Assembly: GCA_947471115.1 (NCBI GenBank)
Contig: CANIXX010000003.1
Coordinates: 1-45,063 of the forward strand
Length of the DNA stretch: 45,063 bases
Origin: Opitutaceae bacterium
GTDB taxonomy: Bacteria > Verrucomicrobiota > Verrucomicrobiia > Opitutales > Opitutaceae
Direction of reading: 5' to 3'
Made by a program: the position numbers and the translations under genes. Within the stretch, counting starts at the first letter, position 1, and the number at the start of each line of letters is the position of its first letter. Below the pieces are notes generated by a model, which worked only from the letters and a program-made list of their open reading frames with translations, was not told the origin of the DNA and searched no databases. Below are positions 18,419-29,200 of the stretch, piece after piece.

Positions 18419-19405
18419 TTATAATGTTTCGGGCCTAAACACGAGGAAAGCATCGCCATCGCCGTAGGGTTTCACGGCAAAGGAAAGGCAAGGTTGCGGG
18501 GCATTAAGGCAATAGCTGGGACGCTCCAATCGCTCCACCCCCTCGATCACCCCGTCGGGCCGACGTAAGTACGGGGTAGTGATGACCCGGTAGCGTTCCA
18601 AATCCCAGTTCAACCCGTCATCCGATTCAAACAGCAGGTTGCAACACGGTCCGGTGCCGCGCACGCCTTGCATGTCTTTCATCAGGCAACGGTAGCGATT
18701 GCCCTCGCGCCACAAATAGGGGTCCTCGAACGCGAACTTCACGCCAGGCAGATCAAAGCGTGTGCCCGGCAATTTGAAAAAGGGGCCGGCCGGATCGTCG
18801 GCGATCGCCATACCGTGCAGCACGCGGCTGCCGAATGGATGCGGCGGGCCCACGGTCACGCCTTTGTAAACCATCAGAAACCGCCCGTTCGCCATCTCGC
18901 AGACCGACGGGTTGGCCACACAAAGACTATCCCAACTGTCGGCGGAGACATCAATGATCGGCCGATCGAAACGACGCCACGGTCCTGTGAGTGAGTCGGC
19001 TACCGCCACCCCGATACGCTGGTGATTACGATGATCCCACCATTCGCCATTTCCGTAATTGCCCGTGTAGTACATATAGTACCGGCCGAGGAAGGCCTTG
19101 ACCGTGACGTTGTGAAAATTATGCGCGTCCCAAGTCGACTCGGTGGTGCGTGTGAACACCGTTTCCACATAGTTAAACGGGCCCCACGGGTTCGGTCCCT
19201 CGGCCCGGCAGATCTCGGAATAATCGATCCAAGCGTCATGGCCGCGCGGCCCCGGCCAACGGGAAAAAAACAACGTGAAGCCGCCGGTGGGCAACGGCAG
19301 GACGCACCCGCACCAGACGTTCCACCCCGGCATAGCAAACAGGTGCGTGGTGTCGGTGGCTTTGGCGTGCAAAGGGGACGGTTCGGTAAGCATGGCAGTG
19401 GGCAT
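18419..19405 (-). CDS. GH43/GH117-like five-bladed beta-propeller glycosidase
   Basis: This is a 328-residue protein with repeated blade-like segments: GGFTLFFSRWPG, GRYYMYYTGNYG, GRFLMVYKGVTVGP, AFEDPYLWREGNRYRCLMKD and a late IEGVERLERPSYCLN. These are typical of the GH43/GH32/GH117 propeller fold, with acidic residues in the DAWIDYSE, FEDPY and ERP positions as catalytic candidates. No signal peptide is evident, so it is probably intracellular, or its real start differs. It is the middle gene of the operon, 47 bp after the FAD oxidoreductase. GH117 enzymes release anhydro-L-galactose from agar oligosaccharides, which would fit the GH86-like neighbour, but that specific family was not proven. 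Confidence 0.65.
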   Translation of the reverse strand: MPTAMLTEPSPLHAKATDTTHLFAMPGWNVWCGCVLPLPTGGFTLFFSRWPGPRGHDAWIDYSEICRAEGPNPWGPFNYVETVFTRTTESTWDAHNFHNVTVKAFLGRYYMYYTGNYGNGEWWDHRNHQRIGVAVADSLTGPWRRFDRPIIDVSADSWDSLCVANPSVCEMANGRFLMVYKGVTVGPPHPFGSRVLHGMAIADDPAGPFFKLPGTRFDLPGVKFAFEDPYLWREGNRYRCLMKDMQGVRGTGPCCNLLFESDDGLNWDLERYRVITTPYLRRPDGVIEGVERLERPSYCLNAPQPCLSFAVKPYGDGDAFLVFRPETL

Positions 19406-19452
19406 AGGGTGATTGGAATAGATTAATAACGATCAGATTGCAGATCGAAGGC

Positions 19453-21810
19453 TCACCGCGTGACGACGTCGGGACCGTAACAGCGCACCGCAAACAGAGA
19501 GGCCGGTGCCTGAGCCGCGATTTTGTGGAGAACAATACTCAGCCGCGTGGTGGTTACGCCGGCAGGTAGTTCCAGCGTACGCTGACTTTGGTGGTTATCC
19601 GAAACCGTGGCCACAACCAGCCCCGCATCATCGACGACACTGCAAGCGGTCACACAAAACGGCATGACCCGCTCCGGATGCCCCATGATGACCGACTCCA
19701 TCGGGTGGTCGAAATCCGTGTCGAAACACAACTCAACGCGGCTGACGTTCACGGGCTCGTCCCACCTCAAACTTAGCGTCGGTTGTGTATCGGCCACGTC
19801 GGCTACCCAAGCGTTGGGTGCGCGCACGGGTCGGCCGAAGCCGTTGGTGAGATTCTCCGGACCAAACACATTTAACGGCGGCGAAACCTCGATTGCGAAA
19901 TTTTGCCCTCCGGGGCGACGTTGGGGGATCCAGAACTCGAAGCTGTCGATCCCGCTACCGGCCGGCGGCTCCTGACTGGGAGACTTGGCGACCGCCTTGT
20001 TGAACCGCTGGGTGACCGCCAGAACACCGGTCACCCGCTGGTCACTCAGGTGAACGGCGACATCGGGGTTGGCCATCAGGCAAACGAAGACGTAACGCGG
20101 CCCGTCGATGCGTACATTGAACTTTACACTCAACGGCTGGTCGACCCCCGCCACGAGGAAAACGTTGCTGCCAGCCAAAACGGAATCGGGGGTGTGATTG
20201 GAGGGATTCTTGCCGGTGCGCAGCTCGACCCGCAGCACGGTATCGCGAGCTACATTGACCCGGAATCTCACCTCCGGCATGGCCCCAGTCTTGATCGGCA
20301 AAAGCATGGCCCAAGCATCCTCCAGCGGGCGGGTTTGACCGTTAGGCGCAAGGTGGTCCAGGACCAGCCGCGAAGACGCCGTGATTTGCGCGCGCACAGC
20401 CAGATCGGACGGATCACGCAAGGGCACTTCGGGAATGTATTGGCCCGTGCGCAACAGGTCGCGTTGCAAGGTGGCCATGGACTCGGGGTCAAGCAGCGCA
20501 CGCGGACGAACCCCGAGCCGTTTGCACAAGGCGGCGGCGTGCCCCACGGCCTGACCATTGTGCGCGCAAGTCGCCATCACCCGTGTCGAACCAAAAGCCA
20601 TATGGCTGGCGCTGATCAGGCGGCCACCGAGAAACAGGTTCGTGATGTTGCGGCTATAAAGTGCGCGAAAAGGAATCTGGTAAACCCCCTTGCTGTGCCA
20701 CTGGGTGCAGCCGGGCTTTTCGCTGTAAAGGCCCTCGACCGGATGGTGGTCGATGGCCCAACCACCGAAGGAAACCGCATCGGCATGCAGGCGCTGCTCA
20801 ATAAGGTCCTGCTGGATAACCATCGCGTCGCCTTCAAAGCGCCGGCTCTCACGCTTGCCGGGAATCTGCGATACCCATTCCAAGGTGAGCGTGGCCGCGT
20901 CGGAAAACTCGCCGGAGTTTTTAATGTAATTCCAAATACCGTAGGCCACCCGCGAGAGTTCGCGTTTGATCGCTTGGGTTTCGTGAATCGTGTCGAGGTG
21001 TCCGCCGAACTCGACCCACCAGAAATTACAGGCCTGGCTCTTGGCGTCGAAGCCCCGGTAACGGTGAATACGCCGGACCGTCTCAATCGGCAGGGCAAAA
21101 CTGGGCGGAACAAAGCTCACCGGCCGCCCCAGATCCTTGCTCATAAAATACATGGAGTGGCCGAGCAGGTCACTGGTGGCCTCGGCGGGCGCGGCCTTTT
21201 CGCCAAATTCAGAACTCGCTTCCTGACCGATGCGGAAGGCGGCGCCAGCCAGAAACCCAACAATACCGTCGCCCGAGCAATCGCTAAACAAAGGCGCGGT
21301 GATCTCGTACAGCGTGGAATCTTGAGGGCAAAAACCGCGCACCGACGCGATCGTGTCCGCATCGCTTTTACGGACCTCAAAGGCGGCCGTGTCGAGCAAC
21401 AGGCGAATCGAGGGCTCCTCCAGCATTTTTTCCAGCAACAAGGCGTCGAACAGGATCGGATTGCCCTCGGGATTGCGGAAGGTGTTTTCGACCATCAGTT
21501 CATCGACGATCCCGCCCTCGCGGGCCCAGCGGTTGTTGTTACCCATGTGGGAAGTGGCCCCGAGGGTCCACAAGCGGACCTCGCTGGAAGCGTTGCCGCC
21601 AAGCACGGGGCGATCCTGCATCAAGACCACTTGGAGGCCGGCGCGGGCGGCGGCGATAGCGGTACAGACGCCGGCCAGACCGCCGCCAATTACGCATAAA
21701 TCGGTGGTGATCACCACGGTCTTGAGGGTACGGTTTTCAGATATGTCAGTAACGAGGTGCATGGATAAAGAAGAAGTTTGGAGGGGAACGAGGGTTCCGT
21801 CGTGTGCCAT
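19453..21810 (-). CDS. FAD-dependent oxidoreductase with C-terminal beta-sandwich domain
   Basis: This is a 785-residue protein; an alternative ATG at 21762 would remove 16 residues. The dinucleotide-binding motif is near the N-terminus (DLCVIGGGLAGVCTAIAAAR) and is followed by PVLGGNASSE, typical of the FAD_oxidored family. FSDCSGDGIVGFLAGAAF and NLFLGGRLISASHMAFGSTR complete the FAD site. The last 250 residues look like a galactose-binding or jelly-roll domain. Such proteins recur in verrucomicrobial and planctomycetal carbohydrate clusters, but their substrate is generally not known. It is first in a three-gene operon and divergent from the XylR-like regulator. Oxidation of a sugar or cyclitol is plausible but unproven. 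Confidence 0.82.
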   Translation of the reverse strand: MAHDGTLVPLQTSSLSMHLVTDISENRTLKTVVITTDLCVIGGGLAGVCTAIAAARAGLQVVLMQDRPVLGGNASSEVRLWTLGATSHMGNNNRWAREGGIVDELMVENTFRNPEGNPILFDALLLEKMLEEPSIRLLLDTAAFEVRKSDADTIASVRGFCPQDSTLYEITAPLFSDCSGDGIVGFLAGAAFRIGQEASSEFGEKAAPAEATSDLLGHSMYFMSKDLGRPVSFVPPSFALPIETVRRIHRYRGFDAKSQACNFWWVEFGGHLDTIHETQAIKRELSRVAYGIWNYIKNSGEFSDAATLTLEWVSQIPGKRESRRFEGDAMVIQQDLIEQRLHADAVSFGGWAIDHHPVEGLYSEKPGCTQWHSKGVYQIPFRALYSRNITNLFLGGRLISASHMAFGSTRVMATCAHNGQAVGHAAALCKRLGVRPRALLDPESMATLQRDLLRTGQYIPEVPLRDPSDLAVRAQITASSRLVLDHLAPNGQTRPLEDAWAMLLPIKTGAMPEVRFRVNVARDTVLRVELRTGKNPSNHTPDSVLAGSNVFLVAGVDQPLSVKFNVRIDGPRYVFVCLMANPDVAVHLSDQRVTGVLAVTQRFNKAVAKSPSQEPPAGSGIDSFEFWIPQRRPGGQNFAIEVSPPLNVFGPENLTNGFGRPVRAPNAWVADVADTQPTLSLRWDEPVNVSRVELCFDTDFDHPMESVIMGHPERVMPFCVTACSVVDDAGLVVATVSDNHQSQRTLELPAGVTTTRLSIVLHKIAAQAPASLFAVRCYGPDVVTR

Positions 21811-21861
21811 CCTAGCAGCGGTGGGGGCGGAAGAATATCGGCTGTTGCGCCTTTAACATAT

Positions 21862-21877
21862 GATTTCGCGCAAAATC
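21862..21877. promoter_or_regulatory. Operator-like palindrome in the divergent promoter region
   Basis: GATTTCGCGCAAAATC is a near-palindrome between the divergent oxidoreductase and regulator genes. Read on the minus strand it contains TTTTGCGCGAAAT, close to the TTGCGTGAAAA words before other carbohydrate genes. It is a candidate for autoregulation by the adjacent XylR-like protein. Confidence 0.45.
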
Positions 21878-21945
21878 CTTGGGCGTTAACGCGCCGAGCA
21901 TGAAGCTAGATTGACAAACCTGAGAGGGGCTTTCGCCATACGCAC

Positions 21946-23112
21946 ATGCTTACCCCCGCATCCCCTCCCCCTCCCGTCCAAGCGAGCGAGCCCACGATCG
22001 CGATTTTAGTTGAGACCGGTTCATCCTGGGGCCGTCGCCTGATTACAGGCATTCTGGATTATTCCCGACAGAATGGCCCTTGGCACGTTCACATTGAGCC
22101 CATCGGGCCGGGCGAACCGGCACGGCTACCGGCTGGCTGGCATGGGGATGGCGTGATCGCACGGATCAATTCCACCGAACTCTACGAACAACTGAAGCAA
22201 TTGGGCGTCCCTGCGGTCAACACCACCGCGATTAACATTGCGGGCGATACATACCCGCGGATTACCACCAATTTTCAGGACTCCGCGCAACTCGCCGCCT
22301 CGCTCTTTTGGTCGCGGGGTTTCACCCGGTTTGTGTACATGGGCGACGCCACCCTGCCGTACGTGCAAGACCAGATCGGTGCGTTTGCACGCAGCTTGGC
22401 TACACGCGGCCAAACTTGCCTGCAGCACAACCCCATCGAGTCAGTGGAAAAGCTGGCGGAATGGATGCAGACACTGCCCAAACCGATCGCCGTATATTGT
22501 TGGGGGCCGAGCATTGGGCGCAAAGTAATCGACGCCTGTCGCCTGGCCGGAATCCGTGTCCCTCATGACGTTGCCGTTTTGGGGGCCGATTATGATGATT
22601 TGCTCAGTGAGGCCTCCTACCCTCCTCAGTCGGGCATCCGCTTGGCAGCAGAACAGATCGGGATGACCGCCGCCGCCCTGCTCGATGGCATGATGAAAGG
22701 TCGCAAACCCGAAAAGATGCACTGGGTGATTCCGCCATTGGGGGTGATTGAAAAACTCTCCACCGATACGATGGCGGTGGCGGATCGGCGCATGGGTGCT
22801 GTCATGCGCTACATTCTCGACCACTACCAAGAGCCGATTTCGGTGGAAGATATCCTCAAGGCCAACCCCATGAGTCGGCGCTCGTTGGAAGGGAAGTTCC
22901 GCCAAACCTTTGGCTGCTCGGTGGCGGAACAAATCCGGCAGATTCGAGTGAACCAAGCCCGCCTGCTACTCGCCACCACCGATGATCCCGTGACCCTGAT
23001 CGCGGAAAAATGCGGCTTTTCCACCTATAATTACATGGGGCGGGTGTTTCAGGCTGACACGGGCCAGTCACCGCGGGACTACCGGATGACTTGTCGCGCG
23101 CGACGCATTTAG
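21946..23112 (+). CDS. XylR-type transcriptional regulator (LacI-like sensor, AraC-type DNA binding)
   Basis: This is a 388-residue cytoplasmic regulator. Residues about 16-275 form a LacI/ribose-binding-protein-like sensor (TIAILVETGSSWGRRLITGI, HDVAVLGADYDD). The last 105 residues are an AraC/XylS double helix-turn-helix (ISVEDILKANPMSRRSLEGK and LIAEKCGFSTYNYMGRVFQ). There is no N-terminal LacI helix-turn-helix. This order is that of XylR-like regulators, which activate sugar catabolic genes on binding a monosaccharide. It is divergent from the FAD oxidoreductase/GH43-117/GH86-like operon with about 135 bp between them, so it probably controls that operon and possibly others that carry the TTGCG motif. 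The effector sugar is unknown. Confidence 0.9.
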   Translation: MLTPASPPPPVQASEPTIAILVETGSSWGRRLITGILDYSRQNGPWHVHIEPIGPGEPARLPAGWHGDGVIARINSTELYEQLKQLGVPAVNTTAINIAGDTYPRITTNFQDSAQLAASLFWSRGFTRFVYMGDATLPYVQDQIGAFARSLATRGQTCLQHNPIESVEKLAEWMQTLPKPIAVYCWGPSIGRKVIDACRLAGIRVPHDVAVLGADYDDLLSEASYPPQSGIRLAAEQIGMTAAALLDGMMKGRKPEKMHWVIPPLGVIEKLSTDTMAVADRRMGAVMRYILDHYQEPISVEDILKANPMSRRSLEGKFRQTFGCSVAEQIRQIRVNQARLLLATTDDPVTLIAEKCGFSTYNYMGRVFQADTGQSPRDYRMTCRARRI

Positions 23113-23158
23113 CGCGAACAGCCCAGGCGCGCGCCAGGGGTGAGGCCACTTGGTCGGA

Positions 23159-23194
23159 TTAAGCCTTGGTCGCCGATCAACCGAGCCAAGGTTA
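23159..23194. terminator. Possible terminator between convergent genes
   Basis: CCTTGG and CCAAGG, with further partial pairing (TTGGT with ACC), flank a loop between the regulator stop and the giant lyase stop. It is AT-flanked but has only a short stem and no clear T-run. Confidence 0.3.
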
Positions 23195-23223
23195 AATAGC
23201 CCGTTAGTGGACCAAAATGTGCC

Positions 23224-26200
23224 TCACGGCAGGTTAGCCTGTAGACGCATAAATCGGCTCGGTTTGGCTGGATCGCTAAGATTACATCGATCCGTGATCA
23301 CCACCTGCCGCGTGAGCCCAGTGCCGGTTTCGCTGGCTTGATAGTTGGGCGATGCGGTGAAGGCATTGCCGGCAAGGCTGGTGGCGGCAATTTCCCACGG
23401 CCCGGTTGGTGAATCGGCAGATTGAATCGTAAGCGTGATATCGGTGAGTGCAGGTATACGCCTCAGGGTGAGCGTCAAATGTCCGCCAGAATACGCCACC
23501 GTAGGGAGTAAGCCTGTAGCCGTCGCGACGGGTGAGGCCGCACCGAGTGCGTAGGCGAGCAGATTATTCACGCCATCGCCATTGGGGTCGGCGCTGGGAG
23601 CCTTTTGGGCCGCATTCAGCCCGGAAGGGCTATTAATCCAAAAACTGAAGGAATTGGGTCCACCGGTGGTAACGATCAGTGCGCCGCTGCCGGTAATACG
23701 ACCTAAACCGTTGGCGCTAGAATAGGTGCCTGCCGGTTTCCAGACACCGTTAAGGCGCAGGGCCGTGATTGTCTGCGCGGTGGTCAAACTGAGTGTACCG
23801 GCGTCGAGCATCACCCAGGAGGAAGCGTTGAGCGCACTGGAGCCAATTGCCAAAACTCCACCCGTCACCGTTGTGTTTCCCGTGTAGTTGTTGGCGGCAC
23901 CACTCAGGTTGAGTGTACCTGTCCCGACTTTGACCAGAGAGAGGTTGCCCGTAACCCGACCGGAGAAGGTGGTCGTTACCGTCTGATTCAGCGTCAACGT
24001 CGCCGGCATGACGGAGGAGTTGGTAAGCATGCTGACTTGGGTGGCGTTGGTGCTGGTGCGTTTGATGCCGGCGAGGGTCTGGTTAAACCCGGCGAGATCG
24101 AAGCTGGTACTGGTCGCCACCGTGCTCGAGCCGAGATCGACCACGGTGGTAACAGGCAGCGTATTCGTGGCACCGAGCTTAAGGGTGCCGCCGGCGATAT
24201 TGGTCAGACCCGTGTAGGTGTTGGTGCCGTACAGGGTCAGGCTGCCCGTGCCGTCTTTGGTGAGAGTTCCCGAAGTGGTGGCGATGCTGCTGGCGATGAG
24301 GATGTCGCCCGACCCGCTGAGGGTCAGATTGAAGGTGTCACCGGTGATCGAGCCGGGGTTACTGAGGTAGAGGGTACCCGAATCGGAGTGGATCCGGCTG
24401 GCGGCGCTCATGGTGATCAGGCCTCCGTAGGTGTTGTTGCCGGAAATGTTGCGTAATGCGCCGGTGGAGGAAATGCCTCCCCCCGCCAGGGTGATGGGTT
24501 CGTTTCCGACAACGATGCCGCCTTGGAGCTGAAGCACCCCGCCGCTGGCCACGGTGGTGCCGGCGGCGATGGTGCCCAGAGCGGAGCCGTTTTGCGCATT
24601 CAACACGCCCGTGCTGGTGATCGAAGTGGTGCCGGTGTAATTGTTGACCCCGGAAAGGATCAGGGGGCCCGCGCCGCTTTTGGTCAGGTTGGCCGTCCCG
24701 TTGAGGTTGGCCGAGATGATCGCCGTGCCGCTGCCGTTGGAGATCGAGTAGGAGGTGCCCGTGAGACTGCCGTTTTTCAAGGTGTCGTCGCTAGCGGCGG
24801 CCGTCAGGGTCAACGCCGCCACAGTCCGGGTGGTGCCGCCAAGATCTAGGGCGCCGCCGCCAAGGACGAGCGCATTGGTCGACGCACCCAGCGTGCCCTT
24901 ACCAGAAAGCAGCAAGGTACCGCCAGTAATCGCGGTTTTGCCGAGGTAGGTGTTAACCCCGCTCAGCAGCCAGGTGCTGCTGTTTTGCTTGTATAGGGTG
25001 GTCGTCGCAGATCCGCCTGAAATGATGCCATCAATTCGGCTGCCGGAATGAGTCCCGCTCAAATAGAGTCCCTGGGTTCCGGCATTGGAGGCCAAAATGA
25101 CGGAGGTGGTAACAATGAGCGCCGCCGTAGTGGGGTTGAGGGTCGTGCTGCGATTATAGCCCTGATTCAGACTGCCGACGGCCAGCCGGTAGCCGTGAGC
25201 GCCGGTGATATCGACGGAGTAGTTCTGACTGCCGTTGCTGTCGATATTGCCGATTTTCAGGGTCTGGTTCGCGCCTGTGGAAGTGTTGTCCACGTTGATC
25301 GCGAGTTTGGCCTCAGGGGCGGCCATTTGAATGTTATAACCCGAAGCTGGCCCAAAAGTGCCCGTAACATCGGAGCGCAAATCCAGCACCGCCGCGCCCG
25401 CAACGGTATTGGCGGTCTGGATGGCGTTGAGTCCTACATTGGCACCGGCGGCGTTGAAATTCGTGAGTTTCAAGGTGCCGGCCGTGATCGTGTTAACCCC
25501 TGAGTAAGTATTCGCCGCAGTGAGGGTGAGCGTGCCCGTGCCGCCTTTGGTTAATGTGCCCGATCCGGTGCCGATCACGCCGTTAATCATCGTATCGCCC
25601 GCGCCTCCGACGGTCAGCCCGAAGCCCGCACCGGTAATCCTCCCCGGATTACTCAACGTGAGCATCGAGCCGACGGTGTCGGAATTGATCTGGGTTGCCC
25701 CACCGAGGGTAATCAATCCGCCAAACGTGTTGTTACCCGAGAGGTTGCGCAGGACACCACCGGAGGCAATGCCGCTGCCGGTGATCATCAAGGGTTCGCC
25801 GCCGATCGCGATGTCGCCCTGGAATTGCAGGGCGGCGCCGTTTTCCACGACCGTGCCCGCCGAGGTTACCCCCAAGGCGGTGGAGTTTTGAACCGAAAGC
25901 GCCCCTGTCTGCACCCACGTCGCTCCGGTGTAAGAGTTGGCGCCAGCGAGACCGACCACGCCCTGACCAGTTGAGGAGGTAATGTAAAGAGAGCCTCCGC
26001 CGCTGAGCGCGCCGTTGAGCTGAAGCACGCCATCGCTGGCCGTCGTAAGGGTGTAACCGGCGGCGGTTTGGGTGAGTGTGCCGCGCAGCGTGAGATTGCC
26101 CTGACCGGCACTAATAGTGGAGTCGCCGGCCAGTGTAATAGGGCCGGAAAACGCCATGGTACTGGTATCGGCGACGCCCAGTGCTCCGAACTGGCCGTCG

Positions 26201-29200
26201 GCACCGGCACCGGCAATCGTCAGGGCTTCAGGCGCGCTGTAATTAACGGCTTGAGCGAGCAAGAGGCTCGCACCGGCATTGACGATGGTGCCGGAACCGC
26301 TGGCCGTGGAGCCCAACGACCCCGACGCGGCAATCACGAGCCCACCTGCATTGATAGTGGTCAGGCCGGTGTAGGTATTGGCGGCGGCGAGCACGGGGAA
26401 ACTCGTGCCCGTTTTGGTCAACGGCCCCGTGCCAGTGATCGCGCCCGCCAAGCGGAATTCGGCGGTGCCGTTGCCGGAAATCGCCAGGCCTGAGCTGAGT
26501 GCAATCGGGGTGTTGAGCGTATAAGCCAGGCCAGGGCCCTTGGCCGTGAGGGCGAGTTCGGGCGCGAGTGACTTGTTGGGAATGAGCTTAAGCGAACTGC
26601 CGGCCAGGGTGACCGTGGACTGACCGCTCGCTGGACCTGCACCAGCCAAAGTGAGGGCGTGGCAAGTTAAGCCGGCGATATCCTGCTGGAGCAAGTAAGT
26701 GCGTGCTTGCAGCGACGTGCTGGGAAAAAGGTCCAGTTGCGCGGACGCCCCTCCTGTTGGGACGCCATTTTTCCAGTTGGCTGAATTAGACCACATAGCC
26801 GTGGCGCCCACCGAGGGCTGACCGGTCCAAATCGACTCCGTGGGGGTGACCGCCACGGCTACTGTCGCCGAGGCCGTTTTTCCCGAGGCGGCATCGGTAA
26901 CCGTGTAAGTAAAGGACGGGGCCGCGACAATCGCGTTGGCTGGAATAAAGCGGGCGGTGTAACCGTCCGCCAGTAGCGTAACACCGCCCTGCACCGCGCC
27001 GGAGACAGCGAAGCTTAATTGAGCGGGGAGAGAATCCCCATCGGTCACCAAGGTGCGCAGGTCGATATCCACCGGGCCGGTCACCGGGCCCATGGCGACA
27101 CCCGGGGAAGCGACGGGCGCTTCGTTGGCATAGGTCATCCATGCATCAAGTGTTTCAACAGCCGGCAAAGCGGCATCGGAGGGAATGGCTTCTCCATGGC
27201 GCAGGGGGTGGAAATATACGCTGATGGTGGTGGTAACGTTCGGCGTCGTCGTGGTTTGAATCGTGAGTTTTTTAAAATCCGAATTGTCCCGGTTTTGGGG
27301 GGGGCTGAGGACAAATGCCTTCGCATCGCGCAGAGTAAATTTGTAGGTATTTGTGCCAAGGATGCGGCCCCACAGGCGGTCGGCGCCTTGGGTCAGCAAG
27401 ACCGACTTCCCGTCAGCAGCGATGTCCACCTGGGTGACCACATTCCATTTATAGGGGGTAACCGTGGTGGTTTTAACGCCCGCCTTGATGATCGACTGCG
27501 TTTTCGTATAAACGGTCGTGCCGTCGGGCACGGTGCCATCGCCGGTTCTAACAAAATAGCCCGTGCTGTCAGCCTGGCCGGGGGCGGGCTCGGTCGTGGT
27601 CGTTGCGGTACTAAAGGTGGTCAGGCTAGTTTGCACATGCATGAACCAATAAGTCGCCGCCACATCCGTGCGCTTTATCTCGTCTTGTACGATCACGTTG
27701 CGCTTGCCGTTAATCATACGCACGCCGCGGCGCACGCTGATGCAGTTATTTTTCGCCGGATCGTTATAGGCGGGCCTGAGATCCACCACACTCGTGGCGC
27801 GGTCGCCATCAGGCCGTATACTCCAGAAAATCACTGGCGAAGCGGTATTGGTCTGGCCAGCCCCCCCCCTCGCCCCCGTCGTTGAAGGACTAAAAACTAA
27901 AGTATTCCCCCCCTCGGCCCGATCCGAGTATAATGTCGATCGGTCAAAATTAAAATCATTATATACATAACGATCGCCACCGATTTTGTGAATCCAGCGC
28001 TTGCCCAGGGCATCGAGCACGATGGAGCCGGCATCCCAGATAGCATGCCCACCAACACTCGAATTGCCCTTTAATCCCACAAAGGTGGAGTCGGCGTCGC
28101 GGTTCTGGCGCATGACAGTCACCTCTCCGCACGACAGCTTATCGGGATTGGGAGCCGAACCGCGAAACTGGCTGTTCATCGGGATGGCGGCGAGATCCGC
28201 CTTCGTGCCGCTCTCATCCCACCACAAAACGGCAAGCGGATAGCCCGTGTAGTAGGTGTAATCAATAGTATTGCGTTTGTGGACCGCGTAGGCGGGCCGG
28301 TTGAAGCGCCGCGCCAGCCAAAACATTTCCCAGGTGCAACCTTCCTCTCCTCCGCTTTGGTTGTCGGCCACATTAAAAGAGAAGCCAGACGGACCGGTAT
28401 TCTGAATAGGGTATAGGCCCTGTTCTGCAACGCCGCGCTGAGTACTGATGCCGAAATCACTACCCAGGCAGCCCTCCAGCAATGCCATCGCCTTCACGAA
28501 ATTATCGGTCTGGTAGAGCCAGTAGCCCTCGACATTGCCGCCGTTGTCGATCGTCACCCGATCCTGCCAAGCCTGGAGCGAGTCGATTGACTGGCGCAGC
28601 ACCCTGCGCGCCTGTGCCGCGTTCACCGGATCGTCATTACCGATTGCGAGTGCACCGCTGATATTTGCTCCATTACACACGGCGTTCCAGTTGCCGTGGG
28701 TCGTCAACCACCAGGCGTTAGTATTAAATGACCTCGCGCTGAAAGCGAGCCCCTGGCTGGTTAGGGCGGTGAGCAGGGTGGTGCGTTGGGCCGCAGTCCA
28801 ATATGGATAGAGCCAGTCATAACCAAATGCCATTCCTAGCGTTAACTCGGCATAGCCCAACCCATTGTCAGTGCTAACCCACGTGCTCCAGTTGGTGGCA
28901 GCAAGATTATTCAGGTCGGTCCAAGCCCGCTGGGCATAGGTGTTATCCCCGGTCATATGCCAGGCCATGGCCAGGATGCAGACACGTTCCTGAAGATCGC
29001 GCCCCGCATAAATCGCCCCTCTTGGATGATTGATAAAAAGGAGATCGGCGCCCGTTTTGTATTGGTTAGCTTTGGTAATGACTTTCTTTAACTGCAGCCC
29101 GAAGGGTGACTGCGGGGACACCGTTTGATACTGGGTTTTCAGCCAGGCAAAGCGCTCCGGGCTAGCCAACAGGCGCGGGTGCCCGCTGCTCAAGCGATCG

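Noticed and set aside
19903-21699. A 598-codon open frame on the plus strand
   Set aside because: It lies antisense to the FAD oxidoreductase, whose motifs are clear; the plus frame has no recognisable domain and results from the GC-rich third positions.
23500-27000. Many short periodic similarities that could be read as a DNA satellite
   Set aside because: They follow from the protein-level beta-strand repeats of the giant lyase and are too diverged to be a satellite array.
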